From positions 1 through 22,861 of the IMG/VR virus record IMGVR_UViG_3300005264_000088: a stretch of DNA of 22,861 bases. The stretch is one strand, 5' to 3'. Positions 1 through 8,519 of this stretch are shown piece by piece. A model generated the notes under the pieces. The model was not told where the DNA came from. It did not search any database and saw only the letters and a list, made by a program, of their open reading frames with translations. Numbering within the stretch: position 1 is the first letter of the stretch; every line of letters begins with the position of its first letter. The DNA comes from a virus. The position numbers and the translations under genes are program-made.

Positions 1-183
1 TTCTATTGTATGCCCTACTTCTACCCTTATTTTTGATCCAGGTATAGTTGGATGAGGGACTTCCTCATAATCAATCTTTTTTTCAATATTAGCTTTATAA
101 CAATTTAAAATTGGAATCCCATTTATCCAAATAGTTCCTTTATTTCCACTGTTATAATTATTTCCACTGGCTTTCTTCCCCAA
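1..183 (-). CDS. phage tail tube protein, XkdM-like (N-terminal part)
   Basis: Only the first 61 residues lie in the window; the reading frame is open to the left edge. The start is a TTG at 183-181, chosen because AGGAGG at 197-192 lies 8 nt upstream and no in-frame ATG is near. After a short polar N-terminus comes GTIWINGIPI followed by an alternating KANIEKKIDYEEV segment. This resembles the N-terminus of the PBSX XkdM/DUF2001 tail tube family, in which a beta strand carrying a 'G.l.ingk.i' motif opens the tube subunit. The product would polymerise into the inner tube of the contractile tail. Position directly after the sheath gene (stop at 255) supports this, since sheath then tube is the standard order. 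The short length seen limits certainty; the call rests on gene order plus this motif. Confidence 0.62.
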   Translation of the reverse strand, partial: MGKKASGNNYNSGNKGTIWINGIPILNCYKANIEKKIDYEEVPHPTIPGSKIRVEVGHTIE

Positions 184-201
184 AATAATGACCTCCTTAT
201 T

Positions 202-215
202 TGCCTTTTAAGGCA
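202..215. repeat. 14-bp palindrome between sheath and tube genes
   Basis: TGCCTTTTAAGGCA has perfect 6-bp arms around TT. It lies in the 71-nt gap between the sheath stop and the tube start, just upstream of the tube ribosome binding site. It could be a small mRNA hairpin that sets relative sheath and tube expression. No T-run follows on the minus strand, so it is not a normal terminator. Function unknown. Confidence 0.35.
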
Positions 216-254
216 TTTTAAATTTATTTACCTGTATTTATACCTTAAAAAGCT

Positions 255-1358
255 TTACATAAATATATCCATAAATAAATCTTCCATGATACCTGCAATC
301 TTAATATTTGATTTCATATATACATTTGTAGACACAGTCATTTGCATGATCTTAGTATCACTCCACTTTTCTACAACATCTTGACCATATTTTGGATAAT
401 TGGCTAATTTTTGTTTTTCTAGATAGATCTGTATTTGATTATCAAATTCAGGATCTAGAATATAATCTAATGCTAATAATCCTAGATATGCATTAATAGA
501 AGATATTAATAAAATTTGATTATTAAGAATGTTTGGATACCTACCTTTGAAATTATCATTCCATGCATTATAAATATCACAAAAGATCAGATCCATTTTT
601 TCTACAGTATTTATGTGTGTCATTTCTAGAGTTACATCTTGTCCAAGGGTTACTAATGAGTTTACCCCTCTAGCTACTTTTACGACTCCCTCATCATTAA
701 ATAGAATAAACTCTCCCTTTGAGATAGGATCATCTAGATCATCAGGTTCTGTTACACTCTCAAATTTAGTTAGTGGTTTTGCTATTGCTGACATAGATAG
801 TTGAAGCCCTGCTAAATAACCTAATAAGAAAGGGATAGCATTATCTCCTGTTACCTCTCCTCTATCGTCTTTAAACTTCACTTTTTCTGTAGTTAAATTA
901 ACTATACCCATATCATCTGTTGTAGTTCCTTTATATACAAATGCTTTATATCTTTTTTTGTTATTTTTTCTCTGAGATTTAACCCATGTAATCAAATCAT
1001 CTTGATTCTGTTGAATACTAGATGCTATTGCTACCCATGAATTTCTAGGGATAGCACCTTTTAATTTTAAAAGAGTAGTGGCTAAATCAGGAGTTACTTT
1101 AGCTGTTGTTATTACATATAGTTCTAGTGGAATTCCTTCTAAAGCATCTTTTATAAACAATGCATGACTTGGTTCAAATTTAGCTTCTTCTTCAGCTGTA
1201 AAATCTTCAATGGATCTATACTTAACTAAATAATTTTCAGTTGTATCATCAGGTAAGATCAGTACTGCTGTACCTCTTTCACCTCTAGCAACTGCACTCA
1301 CTCCAAGCCCTTTAAAAATTATTTCTAATTTAGGCATTCCGTTATTTGTTGGACTCAT
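255..1358 (-). CDS. phage tail sheath protein (XkdK-like)
   Basis: The 367-residue protein forms the contractile sheath around the tail tube. Features that fit PBSX XkdK-type sheaths are the N-terminal LEIIFKGLGVSAVARGERG segment (a strand-turn region followed by 'RG.RG'), an ILPDDT turn, and the central FESVTEPDDLDDPISKGEFILFNDEG region leading into a conserved C-terminal domain with 'V..GVNSLVTL'. The length is in the range of small Gram-positive myovirus sheaths. The ATG at 1358 follows AGGAGG with a 4-5 nt spacer. The gene lies between the tail terminator and the tube gene, as expected. It identifies the particle as a myovirus or a contractile tailocin-like structure. The terminase and capsid genes nearby argue for a full phage. 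Confidence 0.88.
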   Translation of the reverse strand: MSPTNNGMPKLEIIFKGLGVSAVARGERGTAVLILPDDTTENYLVKYRSIEDFTAEEEAKFEPSHALFIKDALEGIPLELYVITTAKVTPDLATTLLKLKGAIPRNSWVAIASSIQQNQDDLITWVKSQRKNNKKRYKAFVYKGTTTDDMGIVNLTTEKVKFKDDRGEVTGDNAIPFLLGYLAGLQLSMSAIAKPLTKFESVTEPDDLDDPISKGEFILFNDEGVVKVARGVNSLVTLGQDVTLEMTHINTVEKMDLIFCDIYNAWNDNFKGRYPNILNNQILLISSINAYLGLLALDYILDPEFDNQIQIYLEKQKLANYPKYGQDVVEKWSDTKIMQMTVSTNVYMKSNIKIAGIMEDLFMDIFM

Positions 1359-1372
1359 ACTCCCTCCTTCTA

Positions 1373-1391
1373 ATTTCGTAACTTACGAAAT
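1373..1391. repeat. 19-bp palindrome, candidate dispersed centromere (parS-like), copy 1
   Basis: ATTTCGTAACTTACGAAAT is a perfect 9+1+9 inverted repeat. It sits in the gap between the tail terminator gene, whose TGA stop it touches, and the ribosome binding site of the sheath gene. Two other copies of the same motif occur at 6162-6180 and 20536-20554, the last inside the gene next to parA. The shared sequence, symmetry and link to the partition genes suggest binding sites for the partition protein. An operator for late genes is the main alternative. Confidence 0.6.
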
Positions 1392-1840
1392 CAATCAATT
1401 TCTAAATTTTCCATTTTTTCATGATTATCTTCTCTGATATAGTATTCATCTAGATTTATATCAAATTGGAATTGTAATATTTTTTTATTTTCATTGAATT
1501 TTGCATTTTCTACTTCTACTAAAACTGCTTCTCTATCTTCTGTTTCTGGTAATATTTCAATATAGTTATTTTCTATAAATAACTCCTCAAGTGATTCCTG
1601 CATATCTAATAATTCCACTTGATTAATATGTTTATCTTTTGGGAAATAAATTATTCTTACTGTTATATCCCTTGTCTTTGAGGTTTTCATAAAATCATCC
1701 ACTTTTATATTGTCTAATTCTATAAAAAAAGATGGTCTAGAAAATCCCTCCTCAACATCCTGTGTCTGGACCTCTATTTCTACTGGAAGTTTTCCCAAGT
1801 ATTTTCCTAGTGCTTCTAATATATTTTCGTATTTTGTCAT
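1391..1840 (-). CDS. phage tail terminator / tail completion protein (DUF6838-like)
   Basis: A 149-residue acidic protein. It has the pattern seen in tail terminator proteins of PBSX-like phages: an N-terminal helix (YENILEALGKYLGKLPVEIE), then FSRPSFFIELDNIKVDD, then a strand-rich region with 'DITVRIIYFP' and a late 'FQFDINLDEYY'. In this family the first helix is followed by 'RPSFFI' or similar. The protein would cap the growing tail and form the joint to the head. The ATG at 1840 follows TAGGTG. It stands between the gp10-like gene and the sheath gene, which is the expected place. The family call is from motif and order; no catalytic residues are expected. Confidence 0.72.
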   Translation of the reverse strand: MTKYENILEALGKYLGKLPVEIEVQTQDVEEGFSRPSFFIELDNIKVDDFMKTSKTRDITVRIIYFPKDKHINQVELLDMQESLEELFIENNYIEILPETEDREAVLVEVENAKFNENKKILQFQFDINLDEYYIREDNHEKMENLEID

Positions 1841-1853
1841 TATTTACACCTAC

Positions 1854-2279
1854 TTAAAATCCATTTTTCTTGAATATATCATTCTTGAAATTTTCTATAT
1901 TTGTTTCAAACTCTTCTTTATAGTCCTTTGCAGTATTATCAAATATATATAAACCTTTTTTAAATCCATGAGTTTCCCCATCAGATCCATCTTTTTTATT
2001 TTTAGCCTTTATAATGTGACCATTTTCTATTAGATGGGCTACACTACTTGCAGAATACGCATCTACTGATAATCCATCCTCACTATCATAGACATTCCCA
2101 GCTTTGATAGACTTAAAGTAATTACCACTATGTGCTTTTACTTTAGATTTTGCATTATTAAGAGTCTTGGTTTTTAATTTATTAGCTTCCTTTTTTAAAA
2201 AAACTTTAGCTTCTTTTCCACTAGATAAATCCTCTGAAATCTTTAATAAATCATTAGCAAAATCATCTAAATCACTCAT
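1854..2279 (-). CDS. HK97 gp10-like tail/neck completion protein
   Basis: The 141-residue protein resembles the HK97 gp10 family of head-tail or tail-completion proteins. Typical features are an N-terminal amphipathic helix (LDDFANDLLKISEDLSS), a lysine-rich stretch with KTKTLNNAKSKVKAHSGNYFKSIKAG, and a later AHLIENGHIIK motif (usually '..ve.GHR....'), which is a hallmark of the family. The ATG at 2279 follows GAGGAG, and that same sequence contains the stop of the upstream head-closure gene, so the two are translationally coupled. It lies 13 nt upstream of the terminator gene. It acts at the head-tail interface during assembly. Confidence 0.82.
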   Translation of the reverse strand: MSDLDDFANDLLKISEDLSSGKEAKVFLKKEANKLKTKTLNNAKSKVKAHSGNYFKSIKAGNVYDSEDGLSVDAYSASSVAHLIENGHIIKAKNKKDGSDGETHGFKKGLYIFDNTAKDYKEEFETNIENFKNDIFKKNGF

Positions 2280-2285
2280 AAATAT

Positions 2286-2621
2286 CTACTCCTCATATAA
2301 AAATACATTTAAATCTAAGTATTCATTACTATCATAATTAGGTAAAATATGGCTTATATCATACCTTTGACCTTTATAGATCACCCAATTAGCCTTTGAA
2401 ATATTAGTTTTTCTTATAAGTATTTTAAAATTAACAGTACTTTTAGTAGTATTAGCCTCCCCACCACTAGAAAACCCATAGATAGGAGTTATTTTTCCCC
2501 AAATTTTCTTTAGAAGCACTCCTTTATTTGAGGTACCAAGGTTTGTTTTAACCTTGGCATTTCCCCATATTTCAAGTCTATTATTTAGCCTACTAGCCAA
2601 AGATCTCTTATTTTTAGCCAT
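2286..2621 (-). CDS. phage head closure / head-tail adaptor protein
   Basis: The protein has 111 residues with the start chosen here. It carries SLASRLNNRLEIWGN at the start, a central GKITPIYG segment, STVNFKILIRKTN and a late YKGQRYDISHILPNYDSNEYLDLNVFL. This is the layout of the SPP1 gp16/HK97 gp9-type head closure family ('l..ri.i......W..i.p......t..i.iR......i..i.g..y.I..i'). An ATG three codons upstream (2630) overlaps the likely GAGG ribosome binding site, so the ATG at 2621, 9 nt after GAGG, is the better start. The gene overlaps the connector gene by 8 nt, indicating coupling. The product seals the portal exit and joins the tail. Confidence 0.8.
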   Translation of the reverse strand: MAKNKRSLASRLNNRLEIWGNAKVKTNLGTSNKGVLLKKIWGKITPIYGFSSGGEANTTKSTVNFKILIRKTNISKANWVIYKGQRYDISHILPNYDSNEYLDLNVFLYEE

Positions 2622-2901
2622 TAAGCTCATCCTCTTCTACCATAGCTTTTAATTTAGTGCATAAACATGAATAAATATTATTAACTTTAAACTCTACATC
2701 TCCTGAACTTCTATTTTCATATCTATCAGTTACAATTACACGTTGAGCCATCTTATATGTTTCTTTCTCTCCATATTTTTCAAATGTCGCCCCTGTTGAA
2801 TTTTCTATCTCTTCTTTACTAAACTTGAGTAGAGATGTGATGAGAGTATCCTCATCATCACCATCTACTCGTAAATACATTTTTATTTCATCTAATTCCA
2901 T
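2614..2901 (-). CDS. phage head-tail connector protein (gp6-like)
   Basis: A 95-residue protein beginning MELDEIKMYLRVDGDDEDTLITSLL, the classic opening of the HK97 gp6/SPP1 gp15 connector family ('l.e.K.yLri...dD..l..ll..a...ie..tg'). The helix that follows has KEEIENSTGATF. The middle YKMAQRVIVTDRYENRS region corresponds to the family's 'aili.v...Y.nR' helix. It forms the first ring below the portal. The ATG at 2901 follows AGGAGG. It is directly downstream of the capsid gene and overlaps the head closure gene. Confidence 0.86.
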   Translation of the reverse strand: MELDEIKMYLRVDGDDEDTLITSLLKFSKEEIENSTGATFEKYGEKETYKMAQRVIVTDRYENRSSGDVEFKVNNIYSCLCTKLKAMVEEDELNG

Positions 2902-2920
2902 CGTTTAAACCTCCTAGTCT

Positions 2921-4105
2921 TTAAACTACAGGAGTTACATCAACTTGACCAAGTATTCCAGCAGAAGTATCAAATTTAGAAACATCAAGTCTCATAATTC
3001 CTCTGATGTTAGTGAGGTTCTTAGTAAATGCATCTCCACCAATATTAGTTGATAGTAATGACATTTGTTCTCTATCAAATAAAACAATAGTTTCTTTTAA
3101 TGATCCCATAAATACAGGTGCCATCTTTTTAGCATTAACTGTTTTTGTTTTTAAAATTTTATTAGATAAAACTATAATTGGTCTTCCATTTAGTAACTTT
3201 TTAGTAGGATTTTTAGGATCTTTTTCTAAGATATAATTATCATTTTTATCTTTGATTTTATTAAAGAAATTAAATGAATCTTGGTTCATTACAGAGATCC
3301 CCATAGCTGATATTGCAGGATCTAAAGTTACATCAAATACATTCTTTACATCATCTAACCCTGTGATAGTTTTCTTAGTCAATGTTTCTATTAATGTTAT
3401 GATCATTGCATTTTCAGTAGCAGTTGATTTTTTAGCCAACCATCTATTTATATATGCTTTCAAGTTAGCAGTATTGTCTTTTAATAAAGAATTTGGAATA
3501 GGTAAAATTCCACCTTTATCCTTTATCGAATAGCTAACTTTTACAGTCTTAGGATTTGAAACACCCTTTATGTCTTCACCTTCAGTCATATCCTCCCATG
3601 GTGTATGTTCTGCATCTTTTTCCATGTTTCTAGATCCTGTTTTAGTGGTAACTGTTTCTACTGTTACTAACTCTCTTAGAGAACTAAAAGATCTCTTTAA
3701 CTCTTTTATTGCTGTCTTTTGATCTACAGGAATTAAGTACCCACCATCTTCTCCAGTATTAGAAGAGAACGAATTTTGAGCATCTAAGATATTTACATCC
3801 TCAATACTAGCTTGACCCCTAATCACATTGTAAAAAGAGTTTTCATAAGCAACTTCTTGATCATTTTCTCCTCCAAGACCTTGATTTAATATATTGTTTT
3901 CAAGAGGATTCCCGTTATTTGTATTCATCTCAGCATTTTCTGAGGCTTCTATCTCCTCTTGAATATCCAATTTTTTATTCTCTACCACTATTTTATTTTC
4001 AATTTCTGTTAGTTCTTCAGCAGTAACCCCATCTTTACTTAATAATTCCTGTGCCGTTACTCTAAGAGCTTGTATTTGAGCTTTAATTAAATCTGATTTT
4101 CTCAT
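2921..4105 (-). CDS. HK97-family phage major capsid protein
   Basis: The protein has 394 residues. The first roughly 100 residues are charged and helical, including VTAEELTEIENKIVVENKKLDIQEEIEASENAE, and match a scaffolding delta-domain removed by the adjacent protease. The shell domain follows: an N-arm, GEDGGYLIPVDQKTAIKELKRSFSSLRELVTVETVTT, which is the signature start of HK97-fold capsids ('ggylvP......i...l...s.lr.l'), then 'GVSNPKTVKVSYSIKDKGGILPIPNSLLKD', a spine-helix region, and a C-terminal domain with NGRPIIVLSNK and PVFMGSLKETIVLFDR. The ATG at 4105 follows GGGAGG. Its neighbours protease and connector are the standard HK97 order. Confidence 0.94.
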   Translation of the reverse strand: MRKSDLIKAQIQALRVTAQELLSKDGVTAEELTEIENKIVVENKKLDIQEEIEASENAEMNTNNGNPLENNILNQGLGGENDQEVAYENSFYNVIRGQASIEDVNILDAQNSFSSNTGEDGGYLIPVDQKTAIKELKRSFSSLRELVTVETVTTKTGSRNMEKDAEHTPWEDMTEGEDIKGVSNPKTVKVSYSIKDKGGILPIPNSLLKDNTANLKAYINRWLAKKSTATENAMIITLIETLTKKTITGLDDVKNVFDVTLDPAISAMGISVMNQDSFNFFNKIKDKNDNYILEKDPKNPTKKLLNGRPIIVLSNKILKTKTVNAKKMAPVFMGSLKETIVLFDREQMSLLSTNIGGDAFTKNLTNIRGIMRLDVSKFDTSAGILGQVDVTPVV

Positions 4106-4168
4106 TTGTTCCTCCCATAATTCTTTTATTTTGATATATATTTTTATTTTTACCTCTCATAATAAAAC

Positions 4169-4891
4169 TTAAACTATTAATAATTTTATTCTAGCTTTAG
4201 CAAGTTCTATTTGATTTTTTACCTCAGGATCTACTTCTTGTTTTTCACCTTCATTTACTATCTCAGGAATAACCCCATCTGCCATCATTACATTTTTTAA
4301 TTTTTCTATAACCTCTGGTGGCAACGTTCCATCGTTGTTTGTATAAGAATTTACAAAATCAATATTTTCATCAAACATATTTCCATCTACAAACCCTAAT
4401 TTCTTAGCTTTTTCAAGGTTTAACCAAGTTGTTTTATTCATTAATTCTAGTAATTCATCTCTCCCCATCTTGGTCTTGTCCATATAAGCATTGGCGATAC
4501 TTTCATCAATTGATTGTAGAGCTTCACCAGTACTTCCCATGGTGTTTTTATCTCCTTGAGTTCCAGTGGCAGAATTATGAATCATAATTTGAGCTGGTGG
4601 AGACATCAATATTTTATTGCACCCCATAACTGCCACACTAGCAGCACTAGCAGCGACACCCACTATTTTTCCAGTAACATCACCATCATAATCTCGTAAA
4701 CTTGAATATATCTCTGATCCAGCAAATACAGATCCACCACCAGAGTTTACATAGACCTCTAATTCCTCTCCTTTTTGAGCTTTCATGATAGCTTTGTTTA
4801 CTAAGTTAGGAGATGTAGCAGGAATATTAAAATAATCATAGTACCTTTGATGAGCATCGTTTATAATAGGACCTTTAATATCTATCCTCAT
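4169..4891 (-). CDS. ClpP-type phage head maturation (prohead) protease
   Basis: A 240-residue serine protease of the ClpP/S14 fold used to trim the capsid scaffold. The body begins RIDIKGPIINDAHQ. ELEVYVNSGGGSVFAGSEIYSSL (about residues 44-65) provides the oxyanion-hole strand. GVAASAASVAVMG carries the nucleophile Ser82, and IMIHNS supplies His105. The third residue probably lies in LEKAKKLGFVDG. The C-terminal 40 residues are charged and could guide packaging with the capsid. The ATG at 4891 lies one base after the portal stop, with its AGGAGG inside the portal gene's final codons, so the two are tightly coupled. Confidence 0.93.
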   Translation of the reverse strand: MRIDIKGPIINDAHQRYYDYFNIPATSPNLVNKAIMKAQKGEELEVYVNSGGGSVFAGSEIYSSLRDYDGDVTGKIVGVAASAASVAVMGCNKILMSPPAQIMIHNSATGTQGDKNTMGSTGEALQSIDESIANAYMDKTKMGRDELLELMNKTTWLNLEKAKKLGFVDGNMFDENIDFVNSYTNNDGTLPPEVIEKLKNVMMADGVIPEIVNEGEKQEVDPEVKNQIELAKARIKLLIV

Positions 4892-6148
4892 TTATTTACC
4901 TCCTTTCTTTTTATATTGTTTTCCTACATCATTTACTCCTATTGCATTACCATTGCCTAAAAGTTTGTTTCCATCTTCCATATACGGTAAATTTAGCTCC
5001 TCACGGACTTCATTAGGTGTCATGATAAAATTCATAGCATACTTAGAATAAACCTCTGATTTGGTTTTGTTGTCCATCTTAAACAATATTTTTTCATTAA
5101 TCATAAGTCTATATCCTTGCTGTAGTTCTTTTTCATGAAATAATTTATACGTTAATTCTTGCTCATATGTATTAAATAAAGGTTGTAATGAATTTACAAA
5201 GAAATCTATCTGTTGAGTTTCAGAGTTACTATAACTTGATTTTGTATAATCATTGATAACATTAGGTTTTATTCCAAAAGCCGCTGCAAGTTGTAAGGCT
5301 GAATTTTTATTGTTTTCAAAGAATTGAGCATCTGCTAATTTCATGTCAAGAATTTGTGCAGTTGATCCCATAGGAATGGGGATAATACTCCCACTTCCCT
5401 TACTTTTAGAAAATTCTTCTATTTTTTTAGCTAGGTTTCCTTCCTTTTTCTTGCTAAGTTCCCCTGTGTAATGTACTACGATTTTTGAACCAAACATATT
5501 TGCTTTATATAGCTTATTTAAAAAACCAATTGCATTTTTACCACTATTTATTTGTGTTTTTAAAATTTCTTTTACTGGAATTCCTGCTATTCCATTAAAT
5601 GAAACACTAGTTTTAAAATGTAAAATCTCATATTGCTCAAATCTATATTCATTTCCAGTACTTCTATCTGTCCACACATACCAAATTGCATTTTTTATAC
5701 CTATGATTCCCTTATCATCTACCCATATCCTCACATCTTCAGATGGTAGTACCCATAAATGCTTTAATTTACCAGTAGATCTATTCATCTCTATATACAC
5801 AAAGGCATTACCATAGTGCAATTTATTAAGTTCTACAGTCCCCCATAGGGTTGATGCTGAATAGTATGGATTAGGTCTTACATTTAATATCAAGTCTAAA
5901 TTAGAATCAAATTTTTTCTCTTTTCCTTTTTTTTCTGTTTTTTGGACTACTTCCCAAGGCATCTTACTTAAAGTTTCTGAAAGATGTTTCATACAAATAT
6001 AATAAATTGTCTCAGATAACTCTGTGGAGTTTTCTATTTGATTTATATCTATTCCAAGAATATTTGCTAAGCCTGAATCCATCCAATTTCCTATTGGTTG
6101 TCCTCGATTTTTAAATAATCGGTTTCTCAATTTATTGAACACTCCCAT
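4892..6148 (-). CDS. HK97-family phage portal protein
   Basis: A 418-residue portal subunit forming the dodecameric DNA channel at the capsid vertex. Family landmarks are ETIYYICMKHLSETLSKMPWEVV near residues 45-67 ('v...v..ia..va.lp..v'), NLDLILNVRPNPYYSASTLWGTVELNKLHYGNAFVYIEMN (about 85-125), LWVLPSEDVRIWVD, and the RFEQYEILHFKTSVSFNGIAGIPVKEILK segment with 'ilHfk....dg..G'. Later it has AAAFGIKPNVINDY and the NEVREELNLPYMEDGN helix typical of the C-terminus. The ATG at 6148 follows AGGAGG. A parS-like palindrome lies just upstream, between this gene and terminase. Confidence 0.94.
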   Translation of the reverse strand: MGVFNKLRNRLFKNRGQPIGNWMDSGLANILGIDINQIENSTELSETIYYICMKHLSETLSKMPWEVVQKTEKKGKEKKFDSNLDLILNVRPNPYYSASTLWGTVELNKLHYGNAFVYIEMNRSTGKLKHLWVLPSEDVRIWVDDKGIIGIKNAIWYVWTDRSTGNEYRFEQYEILHFKTSVSFNGIAGIPVKEILKTQINSGKNAIGFLNKLYKANMFGSKIVVHYTGELSKKKEGNLAKKIEEFSKSKGSGSIIPIPMGSTAQILDMKLADAQFFENNKNSALQLAAAFGIKPNVINDYTKSSYSNSETQQIDFFVNSLQPLFNTYEQELTYKLFHEKELQQGYRLMINEKILFKMDNKTKSEVYSKYAMNFIMTPNEVREELNLPYMEDGNKLLGNGNAIGVNDVGKQYKKKGGK

Positions 6149-6161
6149 TTACTCCTCCTAC

Positions 6162-6180
6162 ATTTCGTAACTTCCGAAAT
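6162..6180. repeat. 19-bp palindrome, candidate dispersed centromere (parS-like), copy 2
   Basis: ATTTCGTAACTTCCGAAAT differs from copy 1 at one base and so has one mismatched pair. It lies in the 43-nt gap between the large terminase stop and the portal ribosome binding site. Its position (gene gap, just upstream of a ribosome binding site) mirrors copy 1. The third copy is in the gene following parA. Confidence 0.6.
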
Positions 6181-6191
6181 CACATTTAATT

Positions 6192-7925
6192 TTAACCATA
6201 TAATTTATCCAAATATTCATCTTCTAAGTACTTGCTCATATCATTTACAAATTCGTGATACATGGCTAATTTATACCCACAAAGTATTGCATCTATGGGG
6301 TCAATTTTTTTCTTAGTTGCATCTTTATCTATTTTTATTAAACCGTTATTTTGCCTTATCACTGTATTTCCCATGGCAAACGTTAATAGTGGATTACGCA
6401 AATAATAAACATTTCCACTAAATACCTGCTCTCTAAATCCATTTGTGCTTTCATTCAATGACTTATAGGATTGGTAGACTTCTACACACTCATTACCTTC
6501 ATTTTCAGCATCTAACATTAATTTAGAACTGTTTGCAGGGTCAAAACATAGAGTTTGGATCTCTAGATTATTTTCCTCACAAAATTTCATAACATAGTTC
6601 ATAACCTGTGTTTGATCTACAATAGGGGTATTGGTTACTGTAAGATAACCAGCTTCCTCCCATGCATCATATGGGACTTTATCAAGATGTGTTCTTTCTA
6701 TTAGTTTTTCCCTGTTTGGTATAAACGAATGAGTGAATATTGCGTATTTGGCCACTTCATCTATCATCACTGGTATAACAAAGCTTACACTGGTCAAATC
6801 AATCTTAGAGGACATATCAAAGCCTACATAGACCTCTTGATTTTGCCATTCAAAAGGGATCTCTTTAACCTCACAATCTTTCCATTTATCCATATCCATA
6901 TAGCCCATATCTTTAGCCTGTACCCATTCATTTAAGATCTTAGTCCTAAATGAAATCATCTTTTCAGGAACTTCTACAGCGACTTTATGAGTCATCTTTA
7001 TTCTTTCCATTCCTTCTTTGTAGCTTGTTCTTATTGGATTGGCTTTTTTCCAGATCCTTTTATCATTAAAATTATTTTTATCTTCTTTATCTATCTCACA
7101 TATATCTGCAAAATATTCATCATTGATCACTTCTAAATTAGGATTTAAAAGGTTACTCACATAGGTATACTCATTTGTGTAGCATGGATAAGATAGATCT
7201 ACTCCAGCAGTGGTTATTATCATCATGAGTCCCTCTTTTACATCTGATCCAATAAATAGATCATAAAATTCAGTTGTTTGATGTTGATGGTATTCATCTA
7301 GTACTAATACCGCTGGGTTAGTTCCATCCCCTTTCTTTCCATCTTCCTTTGATAGTGCCTTTAAAAAACTTCCACTTTTTGTATGTGTGATAATATTATT
7401 AGTCAGTTTAAATTTAGGAGCTAGTAAACTTCCCCTAAGCATTAATTTAGCCTCATTAAATATTATTTTGGATTGATCCCTTTTAGTACCAGCACAATAA
7501 GTTTCATAGACTTCATTGTTTTTAGTAGCTTGTACTGACATTTCATATAACATACTTCCAGCTTGCATTTGAGATTTAGCATTTTTACGTCCTACTTCTA
7601 CAAATCCAATTTTAAATCTTTTCTTTCCAGTTTCTTTATGTCTCCAGCCATATAGCTGACACATGATAAATTTTTGCCAAGTTGTAAGGTGGATTGGTTG
7701 TCCTGCCAATATCCCTTTGGAATGTTTTAAATAAGCAAACCATTTAACTATCTTTTCTGCTTCCTCTTCATCCCAATAATATTCCCAATCTTTTTCAAGA
7801 TCATCTAGGAATCTTTGACAAGCCTGTTTATGTTTTTTTCCTGAGATATAATCTTCATATTCTGAGACATATACATCACCAATACAGTTATGTGCATACT
7901 TTATAAGCTCTTCTTTAGTGGTCAT
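6192..7925 (-). CDS. phage terminase large subunit (ATPase/nuclease)
   Basis: A 577-residue packaging motor of the HK97/Terminase_1 type. The ATPase domain has a Walker A-like VGRKNAKS at 111-118, Walker B VLVLDEYH with D210/E211, and a coupling motif IITTAG at 236-241. The nuclease domain shows three acidic metal-binding positions: D370 in VYVGFDMS, D462 in TLCFDPANS and D545 in IDPIDAIL. It is therefore complete and looks active. The ATG at 7925 follows a GGGGGA ribosome binding site located in the gap after the small subunit. It uses ATP to drive DNA into the prohead and cuts the concatemer. Confidence 0.96.
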   Translation of the reverse strand: MTTKEELIKYAHNCIGDVYVSEYEDYISGKKHKQACQRFLDDLEKDWEYYWDEEEAEKIVKWFAYLKHSKGILAGQPIHLTTWQKFIMCQLYGWRHKETGKKRFKIGFVEVGRKNAKSQMQAGSMLYEMSVQATKNNEVYETYCAGTKRDQSKIIFNEAKLMLRGSLLAPKFKLTNNIITHTKSGSFLKALSKEDGKKGDGTNPAVLVLDEYHQHQTTEFYDLFIGSDVKEGLMMIITTAGVDLSYPCYTNEYTYVSNLLNPNLEVINDEYFADICEIDKEDKNNFNDKRIWKKANPIRTSYKEGMERIKMTHKVAVEVPEKMISFRTKILNEWVQAKDMGYMDMDKWKDCEVKEIPFEWQNQEVYVGFDMSSKIDLTSVSFVIPVMIDEVAKYAIFTHSFIPNREKLIERTHLDKVPYDAWEEAGYLTVTNTPIVDQTQVMNYVMKFCEENNLEIQTLCFDPANSSKLMLDAENEGNECVEVYQSYKSLNESTNGFREQVFSGNVYYLRNPLLTFAMGNTVIRQNNGLIKIDKDATKKKIDPIDAILCGYKLAMYHEFVNDMSKYLEDEYLDKLYG

Positions 7926-7940
7926 ATCTATTCCCCCATC

Positions 7941-8396
7941 TTATATCCCTCCAAACTCCTCCTCTACTTTTTGGTCTTCTGTATTTATCTTATTAGATCC
8001 TAAATTCAATCTACTTTCAGAGGTCAATCCTAATAATGCTGAATATTTTTTTATTTCATCAGAATATTTAATCTCCAGTGATACTAGTGGATTATGCTCA
8101 CGTCCTACCATAACTCCCTGTTTAGTCAGATTTCCACTTATCTTCTTGTATCTAATAAAAGCATTACAATATAGTCCTAAGTTGTTATAGTCTAAATTAC
8201 TGATCATTGATTTTTTTCCAAATTGTTTAACTAGTCTAACCCACTCTTTTTTTGCTTCTTCATTTACTAACCACTTTGGAGGATCTTCTAGCTGATCTCT
8301 TCCCACATAGACCACTTCTTCTTCTAGCTTTCTTTTATTTATTTCAGATTTTGTATTATGTCTTGTTTGTGCTTCTACAATTTTTTTAGGTGGCAT
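7941..8396 (-). CDS. phage terminase small subunit, P27 family
   Basis: The protein has 151 residues with the start chosen here. It resembles P27-type TerS: a basic N-terminus (MPPKKIVEAQTRHNTKSEINKR), then 'PPKWLVNEEAKKEWVRLVKQF' (the family's 'pP.wL...ak..W......l'), a helix LDYNNLGLYCNAFIRYKKISGNLTKQGVMV, and the late LVSLEIKYSDEIKKYSALLGLTSESRLNL. An upstream in-frame ATG at 8429 has no ribosome binding site. The ATG at 8396 follows AAGGAG by 9 nt and gives the family's usual N-terminus. TerS recognises the packaging site and loads the large subunit, encoded 15 nt downstream. Confidence 0.88.
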   Translation of the reverse strand: MPPKKIVEAQTRHNTKSEINKRKLEEEVVYVGRDQLEDPPKWLVNEEAKKEWVRLVKQFGKKSMISNLDYNNLGLYCNAFIRYKKISGNLTKQGVMVGREHNPLVSLEIKYSDEIKKYSALLGLTSESRLNLGSNKINTEDQKVEEEFGGI

Positions 8397-8519
8397 TTTT
8401 CCCAACTCCTTTTTTTGAAAAAATTTCAAATCTTGCGATTATCTCCCATTGGGAATTTTGCGTGAGAAATTCTAAAGCTGCGATGATGGGCTATAAGTGA
8501 TAAACTTTATTGATACCCC
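8397..8519. other. non-coding gap between HNH and TerS genes, candidate packaging (cos) region
   Basis: The 123 bp hold no gene. Visible structure is TCCCATTGGGA (8444-8454, 5-bp arms) and three related words, TTGCGA, TTGCGT and CTGCGA, at about 8434, 8458 and 8479. In phages with an HNH endonuclease next to TerS, the cos site often lies between or close to these genes, so this is a reasonable place to look. The sequence alone does not show a cleavage site. Confidence 0.25.

Noticed and set aside
613-804. Plus-strand open frame across the sheath gene
   Set aside because: It lies opposite a well-supported gene, has no ribosome binding site and no family-like sequence. The same applies to other opposite-strand frames, such as 3006-3533, 6729-6935, 8875-9177, 10000-10302, 13581-13844 and 14823-15062.
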